A DNA stretch of 64,000 nt from Novosphingobium sp. FKTRR1 (GCF_020404405.1 NZ_JAIZDA010000012.1:62001-126000), one strand, 5' to 3'; positions 26,697-35,287 are shown, counted from the first letter of the stretch. Numbers and translations are program-made. Notes: a model not told the origin generated them from the letters alone.

Positions 26697-28145
26697 ATGC
26701 TCAAGCGCTTTGATTTCGAGACTTACTCCGGTCAGCCCGACGCCCGCTTCACGCCTGCTGCGCGGCGCAAGCCGTTCGGCGATACGCTGCGCCAGACCCC
26801 GCGTGCGCGGCTGTTCGGGCTTGAGCTGATGGTCTCTACCCGCGCCCATGTCGCCGAAGAACTGGTTGCCATGGCCAAGGCCGGGGAATGTGCCACGGTG
26901 CAGTTCATCAATGCCCATTGCGTCAACGTCGCGCAGACCAACCGCACCTACCGCGAGGTTCTGGACCGCGCCGACTTCCTGCTGCCCGATGGCAGCGGCT
27001 TGACCATCGCGGCCCGTCTGGCGGGAACCTCGCTGGGTGAAAACCTGAACGGTACCGACCTGTTTCCCGAGCTTTGCCGCTGCGCCGCCGAACGCGGGCA
27101 GTCGATCTTTCTGCTTGGCGGCAAGCAAGGCATCGCTGCGGCGGCGGCACAGGCCATGCAGGAGCGCTACCCCGCGCTTCAGGTGGCCGGAACCCGCCAC
27201 GGTTACTGGAGCGCGAGCGAGGAAGACCGCGTGGTGGCGCAGATCAATGCCTCGGGTGCAGCCATCGTGCTGGTCGGGCTTGGCGTGCCGACGCAGGAAA
27301 TCTGGATCGACCGTATCCGCGATCGCCTCATGGCGCGGGTGGTGATGGGTGTGGGCGGCCTGTTCGACTATTACTCGGGCTCGATCCCGCGTGCGCCTGC
27401 CGCGCTGCGCAAGATCGGCTGCGAATGGATCTGGCGTCTGGCGCAAGAGCCGCGCCGTCTGTTCGTGCGCTATGTGCTCGGCAATCCGCTCTTCCTTGCC
27501 GCGTCCGTACTTCATGCCTGGCAGGCGCGCGATCTCTCCGGTCGGGCGTCGCTCGCCCTCAAGCACGGGATCGATCGGATCGCGGCGGGAATGGCGCTGC
27601 TGCTGCTGGCGCCGCTGCTGCTGCTGGTGAGTGCGGCGATCCGGCTTGAGGATGGCGGGCCGGTGTTCTTCCGCCAGACGCGCATCGGTGCCAATGGCCG
27701 GCCATTCCGGATGTGGAAGTTCCGCTCGATGGTGATCGATGCCGAGGCCCGGCTGGCCGCCATCCGCGAACGCTCGGAGCGCGATGGCACGTGCTTCAAG
27801 ATGAAGCACGATCCCCGGGTCACGCGGGTCGGCGCTGCCCTGCGCCGGCTGTCGCTCGACGAACTGCCGCAACTGATCAACATCTTTGCCGGTGACATGT
27901 CGGTCGTCGGACCGCGCCCGGCCTTGCCCCGCGAAGTCGTCGGCTATCAGCCGGATGCCCGTGCACGCCTGATGGGCAAGCCCGGCCTTACCTGTACCTG
28001 GCAGGTCAGCGGGCGCGCCAACGTTCCGTTCGAGCAGCAGGTCGAACTGGACGTGAAGTACTTGCGCTCGCGGTCGATCCTGGCGGATCTGGCGCTGATC
28101 GTGCGTACCGTGCCCGCCGTGATCACGGCACGCGGCGCCTATTGA
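26697..28145 (+). CDS. WecG/TagA glycosyltransferase fused to a monotopic phosphoglycosyl transferase
   Basis: 482 residues with two enzymes in one chain. Residues about 40-225 form a WecG/TagA/CpsF (GT26) domain (FINAHCVNVAQTNRTYREVL, LLPDGSGL, LNGTDLFPELC, LVGLGVPTQEIWI). Residues about 285-482 form a bacterial sugar transferase: a membrane-inserting hydrophobic helix, FFRQTRIGANGRPFRMWKFR, the catalytic Asp-Glu in SLDELPQL, and VVGPRP. The C-terminal domain should start the repeat unit by moving a phospho-sugar from UDP-sugar to undecaprenyl phosphate, and the N-terminal domain should add the second sugar. AGGACACATCCC precedes the ATG. Monocistronic, under a sigma-54 promoter. Confidence 0.9.
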   Translation: MLKRFDFETYSGQPDARFTPAARRKPFGDTLRQTPRARLFGLELMVSTRAHVAEELVAMAKAGECATVQFINAHCVNVAQTNRTYREVLDRADFLLPDGSGLTIAARLAGTSLGENLNGTDLFPELCRCAAERGQSIFLLGGKQGIAAAAAQAMQERYPALQVAGTRHGYWSASEEDRVVAQINASGAAIVLVGLGVPTQEIWIDRIRDRLMARVVMGVGGLFDYYSGSIPRAPAALRKIGCEWIWRLAQEPRRLFVRYVLGNPLFLAASVLHAWQARDLSGRASLALKHGIDRIAAGMALLLLAPLLLLVSAAIRLEDGGPVFFRQTRIGANGRPFRMWKFRSMVIDAEARLAAIRERSERDGTCFKMKHDPRVTRVGAALRRLSLDELPQLINIFAGDMSVVGPRPALPREVVGYQPDARARLMGKPGLTCTWQVSGRANVPFEQQVELDVKYLRSRSILADLALIVRTVPAVITARGAY

Positions 28146-28164
28146 GAATCGCGCGGAGCGGCGT

Positions 28165-28491
28165 CTATTGCGGGATAAGCGGAGCGGCGAGCGCCAGAAT
28201 GGTGGCGATCGTCGCTTCGATGCATTCGTGAAAGCGGGCGCGCGCGTCGGCAGACTGCAGATCGCCATCGGCGCACCGCATCACGGCGCTTGCCCCGAAA
28301 TTGCCGCAAAGTCCCTTGAGCGAATGGCGCGCGCGCCGGATTGCATCGGGATCATCCCCAGCCACAGCGTCGAGCAGACGCTGACCCCAATCGCGCAGAT
28401 CCGTTGCAGTCGCCTCGCACAGAGGGGCCACGATCTCGGGCGGCAGCGCTTCAAACTGGCTCAGCGTCAGTTCGGGATCGATCAGGTCCAT
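28165..28491 (-). CDS. Stand-alone Hpt phosphotransfer protein
   Basis: 108 residues, an Hpt domain with the phosphorylatable His in ARRARHSLKGLCGNFGA. It has no catalytic domain. Such proteins carry phosphate from the receiver of a hybrid kinase to a response regulator. The ATG at 28491 follows AAGG; a TTG at 28512 overlapping the kinase stop is an alternative. It is the third gene of the H-NOX operon and the only free Hpt near two hybrid kinases, so it is the probable hub of the relay to the activator at 35391. Confidence 0.85.
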   Translation of the reverse strand: MDLIDPELTLSQFEALPPEIVAPLCEATATDLRDWGQRLLDAVAGDDPDAIRRARHSLKGLCGNFGASAVMRCADGDLQSADARARFHECIEATIATILALAAPLIPQ

Positions 28492-28508
28492 GCACACCCT
28501 GCCTTGTG

Positions 28509-30443
28509 TCAATGCGATGAGTTTATGAACCGATGCGCGTTACCGCTTGCGACGGGAAAGGCCAGTGCCTTGCTCATGGCGCGATAGAGATCTTCGATCA
28601 CGATGGGCTTTGCCACGCTGTCGTTGGCCCCGGCTGCCATCATCGGAGCAAGTTCCTCCGGCCGGGTGAAGGCCGTGAGCGCAATGATCGGCAGGTCGCA
28701 GAGCGCACCTTGCAGCGCCCGGATGCGGCGCGTGGCTTCGGGCCCGTCCATCACCGGCATCGCCATATCCATCAGCACCAGATCGTACGCGTCGCCCGAT
28801 TCCACGGCGGTGAGGGCCTGTTGCCCATCTTCCACCACCCGGACTTCGCAGCCGAGCTTGCGCAGGCAACCTTCGATGACGATGCGATTCGTGGCCAGAT
28901 CCTCGGCAACCAGCACGCGTGGTGTCCGGCCGTCCGGTCCCGCGAAGGACCGGACGACCGGGTTTGCGACCCGTTTGGGCACGGGGATTTCGGCAACCGG
29001 AATCTCGAACCAGAAGCAACTGCCGCGTCCGGCGTCATCCACGCCAAGCGTGCCGCCCATGACCTCGATGATGCGCTGGCAGATGGCGAGGCCCAGCCCC
29101 GCACCGCCGGGCTCGCTGCCCAGCAGATTGAGCTGGCTGAAATCGGTGAACAGTTCGGCCCGGCGATGGGCGGGGATGCCGATGCCGGTATCGACGACTT
29201 CGATGCGGAGCCGCCGTTGTGGCAGCACGCGCGTCTTGAGCATCACGCCGCCTTCGCTGGTATACTTGATCGCGTTGCTGAGCATGTTGTCGATCAGCTG
29301 GCGCAGCCGCACGCTGTCGGCATCGATCCAGCAGGGGGTGTCGCGCGCCAGCACGATTTCGAGCGAGAGGCTCTTTTCCGTTGCGAGATGCCGCCAGAAG
29401 TCCGCCCCATCCGTCAGCACGTCGACCAGATTGGTCGGGCCGGGGCTGAGCGTCAGCTTGCCGGCTTCGGCACGGGCGAGATCGATGATATCGTTCAGCA
29501 GCACGCGCAACTGGTCGCCGCTGGAGCGAACCAGCGCCAGCGTCCGCTTCTGCTCGGCGGTCAGGGTGCTTTCGTCAAACAGGCTCAACATGCCGATCAC
29601 CCCGTTCAACGGCGTGCGGATGTCGTGGCTCATCATCGCGAGAAACCGCGACTTGGCATCGTTGGCAATGTCGGCTTGCTCGCGCGCGATCAGCAGTTCC
29701 TCGTTCAGCTTCTCGAGGTCTTGCAGGCGCTGCAGTTCTCTGGCGCGCAAGGTTGCCGCCTCGTTGTCGGCACGAACCTGGCGGGTAATGTCCTGCACGG
29801 TCACGAAGATCATCACCGGGCGGCACTGGCTGTCGATCTGGAACTGCGCCATCACGCAAAGCGAACGCACGTCGTCGCCAACGTCCCCATTGGGGCAGCG
29901 CACCTCGATGCGGTATTCGCGCAAGGATTCCTCGCACGAACCGGTCTGAGCCTGATCGGCCCGTCCTTCGCACCGTTCGCAACGGCCGTTCGTCAGTCCG
30001 GCCAGCAGCTCGCGGTTCATCCAGTGCAGCATCCGACGACGGTCTTCGCGCAGCAGCCGCCGCACAAGCGACCGATAGGTCTTGACCGCCGATCCTGGCT
30101 CAAGCCCGATCATCACCTGGACTTGCGGAGACAACTCGAGCTGCCGACTGCGGATGTCCCACAGCATCGTGCCGAACCCGGCAACGCGCTGGGCATCGAG
30201 CAACTGGCGCGTACGCCGCTCAAGACTGGTGCTCAGACTTTCCTTGCGGGCGGTCAGTTCGGTGTTGGCAGCCGCGAGTACCCGGCTTTTCTGTTCGAGC
30301 AGATCTTCTGCTGCCGCCCGCGCAGCCTCGGCGCGGGCCAGCCGCCGTTCGAGCAAGGCAATCTGCGCTGCGCTGTCGGCGGGCTCGATCGCAATCGCGA
30401 CCGGGGTTGGCACCGTATACCGTGTCAGGGGTGTGCCGGGCAT
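28509..30443 (-). CDS. Hybrid histidine kinase paired with H-NOX
   Basis: 644 residues with no membrane segment. A coiled coil (about 15-80) leads to a PAS-like domain (about 90-235) that has an unusual Cys-rich loop (RCERCEGRADQAQTGSCEE). HisKA carries the His near 272 (MMSHDIRTPLNG). The ATPase domain has DNMLSNAIKYTSE, DTGIGIP and GGAGLGLAI. A C-terminal receiver has its Asp near 556 (LVLMDMAMPVMDG). Its gene lies 10 bp after the H-NOX gene, the standard arrangement for H-NOX-regulated kinases (HnoK type), so NO-bound H-NOX probably controls its activity. The ATG at 30443 was chosen over upstream starts inside the H-NOX gene. Confidence 0.9.
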   Translation of the reverse strand: MPGTPLTRYTVPTPVAIAIEPADSAAQIALLERRLARAEAARAAAEDLLEQKSRVLAAANTELTARKESLSTSLERRTRQLLDAQRVAGFGTMLWDIRSRQLELSPQVQVMIGLEPGSAVKTYRSLVRRLLREDRRRMLHWMNRELLAGLTNGRCERCEGRADQAQTGSCEESLREYRIEVRCPNGDVGDDVRSLCVMAQFQIDSQCRPVMIFVTVQDITRQVRADNEAATLRARELQRLQDLEKLNEELLIAREQADIANDAKSRFLAMMSHDIRTPLNGVIGMLSLFDESTLTAEQKRTLALVRSSGDQLRVLLNDIIDLARAEAGKLTLSPGPTNLVDVLTDGADFWRHLATEKSLSLEIVLARDTPCWIDADSVRLRQLIDNMLSNAIKYTSEGGVMLKTRVLPQRRLRIEVVDTGIGIPAHRRAELFTDFSQLNLLGSEPGGAGLGLAICQRIIEVMGGTLGVDDAGRGSCFWFEIPVAEIPVPKRVANPVVRSFAGPDGRTPRVLVAEDLATNRIVIEGCLRKLGCEVRVVEDGQQALTAVESGDAYDLVLMDMAMPVMDGPEATRRIRALQGALCDLPIIALTAFTRPEELAPMMAAGANDSVAKPIVIEDLYRAMSKALAFPVASGNAHRFINSSH

Positions 30444-30453
30444 CGGTGCTGGT

Positions 30454-31008
30454 TCACGAAACCGGCTGGCGCGAAGGCGCCCGCACAAGGAAACGGGCCG
30501 CATGCGGTCCGGGCGAACCGGGGTCGCGAATGACCTCGAGATCATCGCCGTAATAGGCGATGTACCCGCGCACCAGACCATGCGCGATGTCGGCAAGCGG
30601 GCGGTGCGAGCCGTAGCTTACCGTCAGTTCCTCGCCGTCGATATCGACCACGATGCTGGGCGTGCGCGCATCGGGATAGAGCTTGGTGACTTCGCGGTGA
30701 TGCTGTCCGTCGACATCGCGCAGGAAGGTGACGGCGTCGGTATACCCCTCGAACATCTGGGGGTAGAGCTCCATGAACCGGCTGGCGAGCCAAAAGCCAT
30801 AGCTGTCGGCAAGGACCGGAACCGGCTCACCCGAAATCTCGGCGAGTGCGCCCATCAGCGCCAGCGCCTCGGCATGCGAATAATTGCCGACCGTCGTATA
30901 GACGCCGTCGCCGGGAACTTCGGACCGGGTAATGACCGCGTCGGCAATGGCGGGCGAGAACGCCTGCTCCATCCACCGGATCAGTTCGGCAATGATGACA
31001 CCCTTCAT
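30454..31008 (-). CDS. H-NOX heme nitric oxide sensor
   Basis: 184 residues, the typical length of a bacterial stand-alone H-NOX. The start MKGVIIAELI, the proximal heme ligand His104 (HREVTKLYP) and the Y-x-S-x-R propionate-binding motif (Y132, S134, R136 in YGSHR) are present. The residue five after the motif Arg is Ile141. This is the place of the distal Tyr that stabilises O2 in oxygen-binding H-NOX, so a hydrophobic residue here predicts a NO sensor. It heads an operon with a hybrid kinase and an Hpt protein, and a sigma-54 promoter lies 50 bp upstream. Confidence 0.92.
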   Translation of the reverse strand: MKGVIIAELIRWMEQAFSPAIADAVITRSEVPGDGVYTTVGNYSHAEALALMGALAEISGEPVPVLADSYGFWLASRFMELYPQMFEGYTDAVTFLRDVDGQHHREVTKLYPDARTPSIVVDIDGEELTVSYGSHRPLADIAHGLVRGYIAYYGDDLEVIRDPGSPGPHAARFLVRAPSRQPVS

Positions 31009-31056
31009 TCCAAATTCCCGGTTCCAGCAGTCACGGAGTGCTCTCCGGTTCGGTTA

Positions 31057-31072
31057 AGCAAGTCACATGCCA
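31057..31072 (-). promoter_or_regulatory. Sigma-54 promoter of the H-NOX operon
   Basis: Minus strand TGGCATGTGACTTGCT: GG at 31071-31070 and GC at 31059-31058, 10 bp apart. Expected start near 31046, a leader of about 38 nt. Confidence 0.8.
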
Positions 31073-31126
31073 CACCATGGAAAGTGCAGGCGCGTTGACG
31101 TTTGCGGCGTTCTCGCTCGCAGATCA

Positions 31127-31183
31127 TTGCATTTTGCAACGTCTGTCGTTGCAGAATGCGAAGGACTTGGCGTTTTGCAACGC
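31127..31183. promoter_or_regulatory. GCA-N3-TGC dyad array upstream of the H-NOX operon
   Basis: TTGCATTTTGCAA (31127-31139), TTGCAGAATGCGAA (31149-31162) and the degenerate GCGTTTTGCAACGC (31170-31183). Centres are 21-22 bp apart, two helical turns, so all sites face the same side. They lie about 55-110 bp upstream of the promoter. Confidence 0.72.
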
Positions 31184-31216
31184 GCTTGCGCGCATCAAGG
31201 AACGCGCTTGCACAGG

Positions 31217-32497
31217 TCATTCCGCGGGCTCTGGCTGCCCCTGAAGGCGCAAGCCGATGCCCAGCGCCAGCAGGGCGGGCCACGAGATATAGGTCAGAAC
31301 CTCAAGGTTCTCGCCGAAACTGTAGAGCCAGTAAGTCAGGCTCATGGACAGCGCGAGCCGTCCGTATCGTCCTTGCGTCGCCGCGAACACGCAGCCGATC
31401 AGCGAGGCAACCATGGGTATGCCCAAGGATACCACGCCCAGCAGCCCCTTCACATAAAGCAGGCCGTACCAGCTATGGTGGCTGCCGATCGGCATGTATT
31501 CCACCAGATGTGGCCCCCGCTCGACGATCCCGTGGCCGAACCAATAGGCTTCATGCTGCCACCGCTCGACCGCAATGCGCCCCAGCGTGGCCCGGACGCG
31601 CGATGATGAGGCGCGGGCGCCGTTGAAACTGCTGGCTCCTTGTTCGCTCAGCGCCGCAAGTTGCGGGAGCAGCCAGCCAGCCAGCAGCGAGATCGGGGCG
31701 AACGCGAACCAGGTGTTTGCCTTGCCCAGCCTGCCGGCCACCATGGTGATGGGGATGATGATGGCCAGCGCGACCAGCGCCATGCGCGATTGCGACAGCA
31801 CCGCCATCAGCACGCTGGCGATATAGCCCATCCAGCGCCAGCCCGGTTTCCGCTCTTCGCGCGCGATCAGGAAGTGGATCATCGCCACCATGCCCGCCGC
31901 AGGAGACCACGGCGCGAAGAACTGCCAGCGCGCCACGCCGATTTCAGGATCGATCGTATAGAGTACGACGGCGAAGAACTCGTCGCTTGCCCCGCCAAGA
32001 ACCTTCAAGGGCGAGACCCACAGGATCGAAGGCAGGTGGATATAAGGGGCGGCAAGGAACAGCGGCATCAGGATCAGCGTCTGGCGCCCCAGACGGCACA
32101 CCGCGCGCGCCAGCACGCTCAGCCGGATCGGCAAGGCATATCCCGCGAACGGAAAGAGCCCGAGCAAGGCCCATCCTTTCGCCCAGCCAACGGCCGACTT
32201 TATCGTCTGACCGGCTCCCAAGCTGAAATTGGCGTGCGCAACCAGCAGGATGCAGAGCATCGCCCCCATGCCGAGCAGCCATGCCCACAACTGGACCGGC
32301 AGGGTGCCGGGCCGCTCGGCTTGCGGCAAGGCGGGCGCCAGATAGGTGGCGCGGACCGCCATGGCGGCGAGCGCCCAACCCAGCAGCGGGCCGGCCATGT
32401 ACAGCCCACCGACCAGCCAGAGCCAATAGCTCCCGCCGATGGTGAAGGCGATCAGGCGTTCTGCAGCATTCGGCGCAGGATCGGTTGGCGCAGCCAT
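31217..32497 (-). CDS. Wzy-type polysaccharide polymerase (O-antigen ligase family)
   Basis: 426 residues with about ten membrane segments and a large periplasmic loop at about 285-345 (SSRVRATLGRIAVERWQHEAYWFGHG ... SHHSWYGLL) as in the O-antigen ligase/polymerase superfamily. With Wzx, Wzz and Wza nearby it is best read as the polymerase that joins repeat units in the periplasm. The N-terminus overlaps the Wzz gene by 46 bp. Last gene of the Wza-Wzz-Wzy operon. Ligase function cannot be excluded from sequence alone. Confidence 0.8.
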   Translation of the reverse strand: MAAPTDPAPNAAERLIAFTIGGSYWLWLVGGLYMAGPLLGWALAAMAVRATYLAPALPQAERPGTLPVQLWAWLLGMGAMLCILLVAHANFSLGAGQTIKSAVGWAKGWALLGLFPFAGYALPIRLSVLARAVCRLGRQTLILMPLFLAAPYIHLPSILWVSPLKVLGGASDEFFAVVLYTIDPEIGVARWQFFAPWSPAAGMVAMIHFLIAREERKPGWRWMGYIASVLMAVLSQSRMALVALAIIIPITMVAGRLGKANTWFAFAPISLLAGWLLPQLAALSEQGASSFNGARASSSRVRATLGRIAVERWQHEAYWFGHGIVERGPHLVEYMPIGSHHSWYGLLYVKGLLGVVSLGIPMVASLIGCVFAATQGRYGRLALSMSLTYWLYSFGENLEVLTYISWPALLALGIGLRLQGQPEPAE

Positions 32498-33867
32498 AAC
32501 AGTCCAAAGGCAAAGAGGGTGATGAAGGTCGCGGCCAGCGCGCCAGCAAGGGCGAGGATGGTCGAAGGGCTCGAAGGCGCTTTGGGCAGCGACGGCGCGG
32601 CAAGCACCTGCACCAGCGGATAGGACGCGAAAGGGTCTTGCTTGTTGGTATCAAGCCGGGCCAGCGCGGATGAAAAGACCGCCTCGGTCACGCGCTGGTC
32701 GCGCTGCAGGTCGGCCAGTTGCTGGGCCTGCAGGATCCATTGCGGCGCGTCGGCGCGGGCCTGAGCCAGATCGCCGTGGAGTTCGGCAAGCGCGCTGCGC
32801 GTGCCCGCCGCCTGCGCGTCACTGGCACTCATCGTCTGCATCAGGGTCGACCGGCCATCGCCCAGTTGCAGATCGGTGTGGCGCATCAGCGCCTGTTCGG
32901 AAAGGCCGGTCAGCTCTTGTCCGCGATGCACCAGCGCAGCACGCAGCTGCGCGCTTTCCGCATCGGCTTGTGCCCGCGCGCTATGCTGGGGGCCAAGCGT
33001 ACCGGCCTTGAGCTGGGCATCGGCGTTGGCGGCGGCATAGCGCTGCGCAAGCTCGGCGAAAACAGGGTCTCCTTTGAGGCGCATGATCACATTCGCGCTA
33101 CCGGGGCTGGCGCCGAGCGTGCCCGACAGGCGCCCGGCCGTGCCGCCTTGCATGCGCATCTGCACGCGCAGATCGCGTTCCTTGTCGCGGATCGTATCGA
33201 CCGAAGCGATGCGGCTGTTGAATTGCTCCAGGGTGGCGAGCCCGTGGCTGGCCTGGAATTCGATCAGCTTGCGCTGCGCCGATTTCACCTTCTCGGACAG
33301 CTCGCTCAGGTGGGCCAGATCGGTTTCCTCGCGCTTTTTGGCTTCGTCTGCGCGCAATGCGCTCAGCTCCTCGACGAAAGCTTGCTGCAGGGCCATGGCC
33401 CGGCGATGGGCAGCCTTGGCGCCATGCGCGGTGATGCTGATCGAGATGAGGTTGGTCTGGTCGATCAGCTTGATGGTCGGTGCCGGAAAGCCGTCCTCGC
33501 TCTCATGCGCGATGCGTGCGGCCGCGCGCAAGGTGACATCGGCGGTCAGCAACTGCTTGTAGTTTTCCGTCGGGCTGAGCGTGGGGCTGGCAAAGGCGGA
33601 GTTGCTCGTACCCTGGGCTTGTCCGATCGATTCGACGTTGATCGAACTGCCGATGCCCGATCCGGGCAGGATCAGGCTGAACTGGCTGGTGTAACTGCGC
33701 GGCATCGCGATCAGATAAAGCACGGTCAGGAGCCAGATCGAGGCGATCACCGGACCAAGGATCACGAGATAGCGCCGATAGCGGCCGACCGATGGCAGGC
33801 CGTTGCACACTACCCGCCAGATGCGGATCAGGCGCCGTTCGACGATCATGTCCTGCGCCGCGTTCAT
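32452..33867 (-). CDS. Chain-length determinant protein (Wzz/GumC-like, no kinase domain)
   Basis: 471 residues with membrane segments at about 35-57 and 435-460 and a long periplasmic coiled coil between (SELSEKVKSAQRKLIEFQASHG; QLADLQRDQRVTEAVFSSAL). The chain ends soon after the second membrane segment. It therefore lacks the C-terminal tyrosine-kinase domain of Wzc, and no separate BY-kinase is seen nearby. It should control chain length and connect the polymerase to the Wza channel. It overlaps the wza gene by 4 bp and the polymerase by 46 bp. Confidence 0.88.
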   Translation of the reverse strand: MNAAQDMIVERRLIRIWRVVCNGLPSVGRYRRYLVILGPVIASIWLLTVLYLIAMPRSYTSQFSLILPGSGIGSSINVESIGQAQGTSNSAFASPTLSPTENYKQLLTADVTLRAAARIAHESEDGFPAPTIKLIDQTNLISISITAHGAKAAHRRAMALQQAFVEELSALRADEAKKREETDLAHLSELSEKVKSAQRKLIEFQASHGLATLEQFNSRIASVDTIRDKERDLRVQMRMQGGTAGRLSGTLGASPGSANVIMRLKGDPVFAELAQRYAAANADAQLKAGTLGPQHSARAQADAESAQLRAALVHRGQELTGLSEQALMRHTDLQLGDGRSTLMQTMSASDAQAAGTRSALAELHGDLAQARADAPQWILQAQQLADLQRDQRVTEAVFSSALARLDTNKQDPFASYPLVQVLAAPSLPKAPSSPSTILALAGALAATFITLFAFGLLWLRQPILRRMLQNA

Positions 33868-35111
33868 GGCTTCAGGCTCTTCACCAGCACCGCCGGCCCG
33901 AGCAGATTGCCGACGACGCCCACGGCATCGACGAAAGTCATCGCCGTGCTGTCATAGCACGCGATCGCATCGCCAGGCATCAGGTACGGATCGACCTCGT
34001 CGCGATCGGCATCGCGAACGAGGGCTTCCACTTTCCGGGCAATCACCACCGAATGCCCGTTCAACGGATTGTGCGAGATCAGCACCGCGCTGCGTCCGGC
34101 GTTCATCGCCGAACCGCCGACACAGTTCGCCGAGATCAGACCCTGCAGAAAGCGCGTGCCATACGGCAAGCTGGTTGAATCGCGACCGATCGCCGACGAG
34201 GCATTGCTGGCCGCCGGGCGCGAAAGGTTCGACATGTAGACCCGGATACCCGGCGCGGTGACCGGGCTGGGGCGGACCAGCCGCGTCTGAAAGCAGCCGG
34301 CCGATGGCACGATGATGCGGTCGCCGCGAGCAAGCTGCGGGTCGACCGGCAGGCCGCCGCTGCCGTCGCTGCCTTCCACTCCGCCCAGAACGGGGCTGAG
34401 ATCGATCCGGGCATAGCGGTCGCCGCGGACAAGGTAGACGGCATCGAGCGCGGCATCCGGCCGCAGTCCGCCCGCAGCGCGGATGGCTGTCGCCAGCGAT
34501 CGGCCGTTGTTGAAATCACCCAGAGCGGGATTGGCCACCGTTGTGGCGCGCACCTCGTTCGAACGGTCGCCCGCAACGATGACGCCCGGTTCGAACACCG
34601 CGCCCTCGACCGAGACCGCAACGCCTGCGCGTTCGGTGGGGACAAGGCGCAAGTTGTTGGCGATGTCGCGGATCAGGCCTGCCGCCACGAGCCGCTCGCG
34701 CAGCTCCTGCGCCACGGAAGCGCTGCTGCGTCCGGCTGCGGAGATCGTCACGCTCCCGTTGATCGTCAGGCTGCCATTCGCCGAGATGACATAGTCGTGC
34801 GAGAGCACATCCCGGTCGCCGCTCACGTCGACCCGCAGACGGTCACCGGGCCCCAGAATGTCGGGATAGGCGGCCAGCGTCTCGGCGGGTTCAGCCGACA
34901 AGGGGCCGAGTGCGGCAGGCAGCGCCGGGGCCTTGCAGCGATCCGCGTCAGGGGCTGCCTGCACATGCTGCGTGGGCTGATACTGCGCTCCGGCCAGGTT
35001 GCGCGGCTGTGGCATGGTGGCGCACCCGCTGGTCAGCGCCAGCGTCAGCATTGCGCAAGTCCGCGTCGCTCGGGCGGTGCAGGTCGGTCGTGGGCGAGGG
35101 ATCAATGGCAT
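33864..35111 (-). CDS. Outer-membrane polysaccharide export lipoprotein (Wza-like)
   Basis: 415 residues. The lipobox is LALTSGC with the lipidated Cys30. A polysaccharide export domain follows (LGPGDRLRVDVSGD; GSLTINGSVTISAAG), then SLBB-like beta-grasp repeats and a late PGDAI segment. It should form the outer-membrane channel for the glycan. The ATG at 35111 was chosen because GGAG precedes it and because the sigma-54 promoter at 35139-35154 rules out upstream starts; the long open frame to 35279 is an artefact crossing the promoter. Confidence 0.9.
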   Translation of the reverse strand: MPLIPRPRPTCTARATRTCAMLTLALTSGCATMPQPRNLAGAQYQPTQHVQAAPDADRCKAPALPAALGPLSAEPAETLAAYPDILGPGDRLRVDVSGDRDVLSHDYVISANGSLTINGSVTISAAGRSSASVAQELRERLVAAGLIRDIANNLRLVPTERAGVAVSVEGAVFEPGVIVAGDRSNEVRATTVANPALGDFNNGRSLATAIRAAGGLRPDAALDAVYLVRGDRYARIDLSPVLGGVEGSDGSGGLPVDPQLARGDRIIVPSAGCFQTRLVRPSPVTAPGIRVYMSNLSRPAASNASSAIGRDSTSLPYGTRFLQGLISANCVGGSAMNAGRSAVLISHNPLNGHSVVIARKVEALVRDADRDEVDPYLMPGDAIACYDSTAMTFVDAVGVVGNLLGPAVLVKSLKP

Positions 35112-35138
35112 GGGCAGCTCCGGGGTTTGCCCGGTCAT

Positions 35139-35154
35139 GGCAATCTGCGTGCCA
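35139..35154 (-). promoter_or_regulatory. Sigma-54 promoter of the Wza-Wzz-Wzy operon
   Basis: Minus strand TGGCACGCAGATTGCC: GG at 35153-35152 and GC at 35141-35140, 10 bp apart. Expected start near 35129, 18 bp before the chosen ATG. A close match to consensus TGGCACG-N4-TTGC. Confidence 0.85.
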
Positions 35155-35210
35155 GTTCGAAAATGCGTCGGAAAACCGCGGTTTTGATGGAATGCGAGCC
35201 GATTCTCGTT

Positions 35211-35287
35211 TTGCAAAGGCGCAATCGTCGCATTTTGCGTCGATCGATCTTCGCATTTTGCGAAGGATTTCATGCGCAAAATGCGAA
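35211..35287. promoter_or_regulatory. Array of four dyads between the activator and Wza promoters
   Basis: TTGCAAAGGCGCAA (35211-35224), GTCGCATTTTGCGTC (35227-35241), the perfect palindrome CTTCGCATTTTGCGAAG (35249-35265) and TGCGCAAAATGCGAA (35273-35287). The last three are spaced 23 bp centre to centre. They lie between two divergent sigma-54 promoters, 50-135 bp from each. These are the strongest copies of the motif and give the consensus TTCGCA-N3-TGCGAA. Confidence 0.75.

Noticed and set aside
35112-35279. N-terminal extension of the Wza-like protein
   Set aside because: It crosses the sigma-54 promoter and operator sites, and the lipoprotein signal begins at the ATG at 35111.
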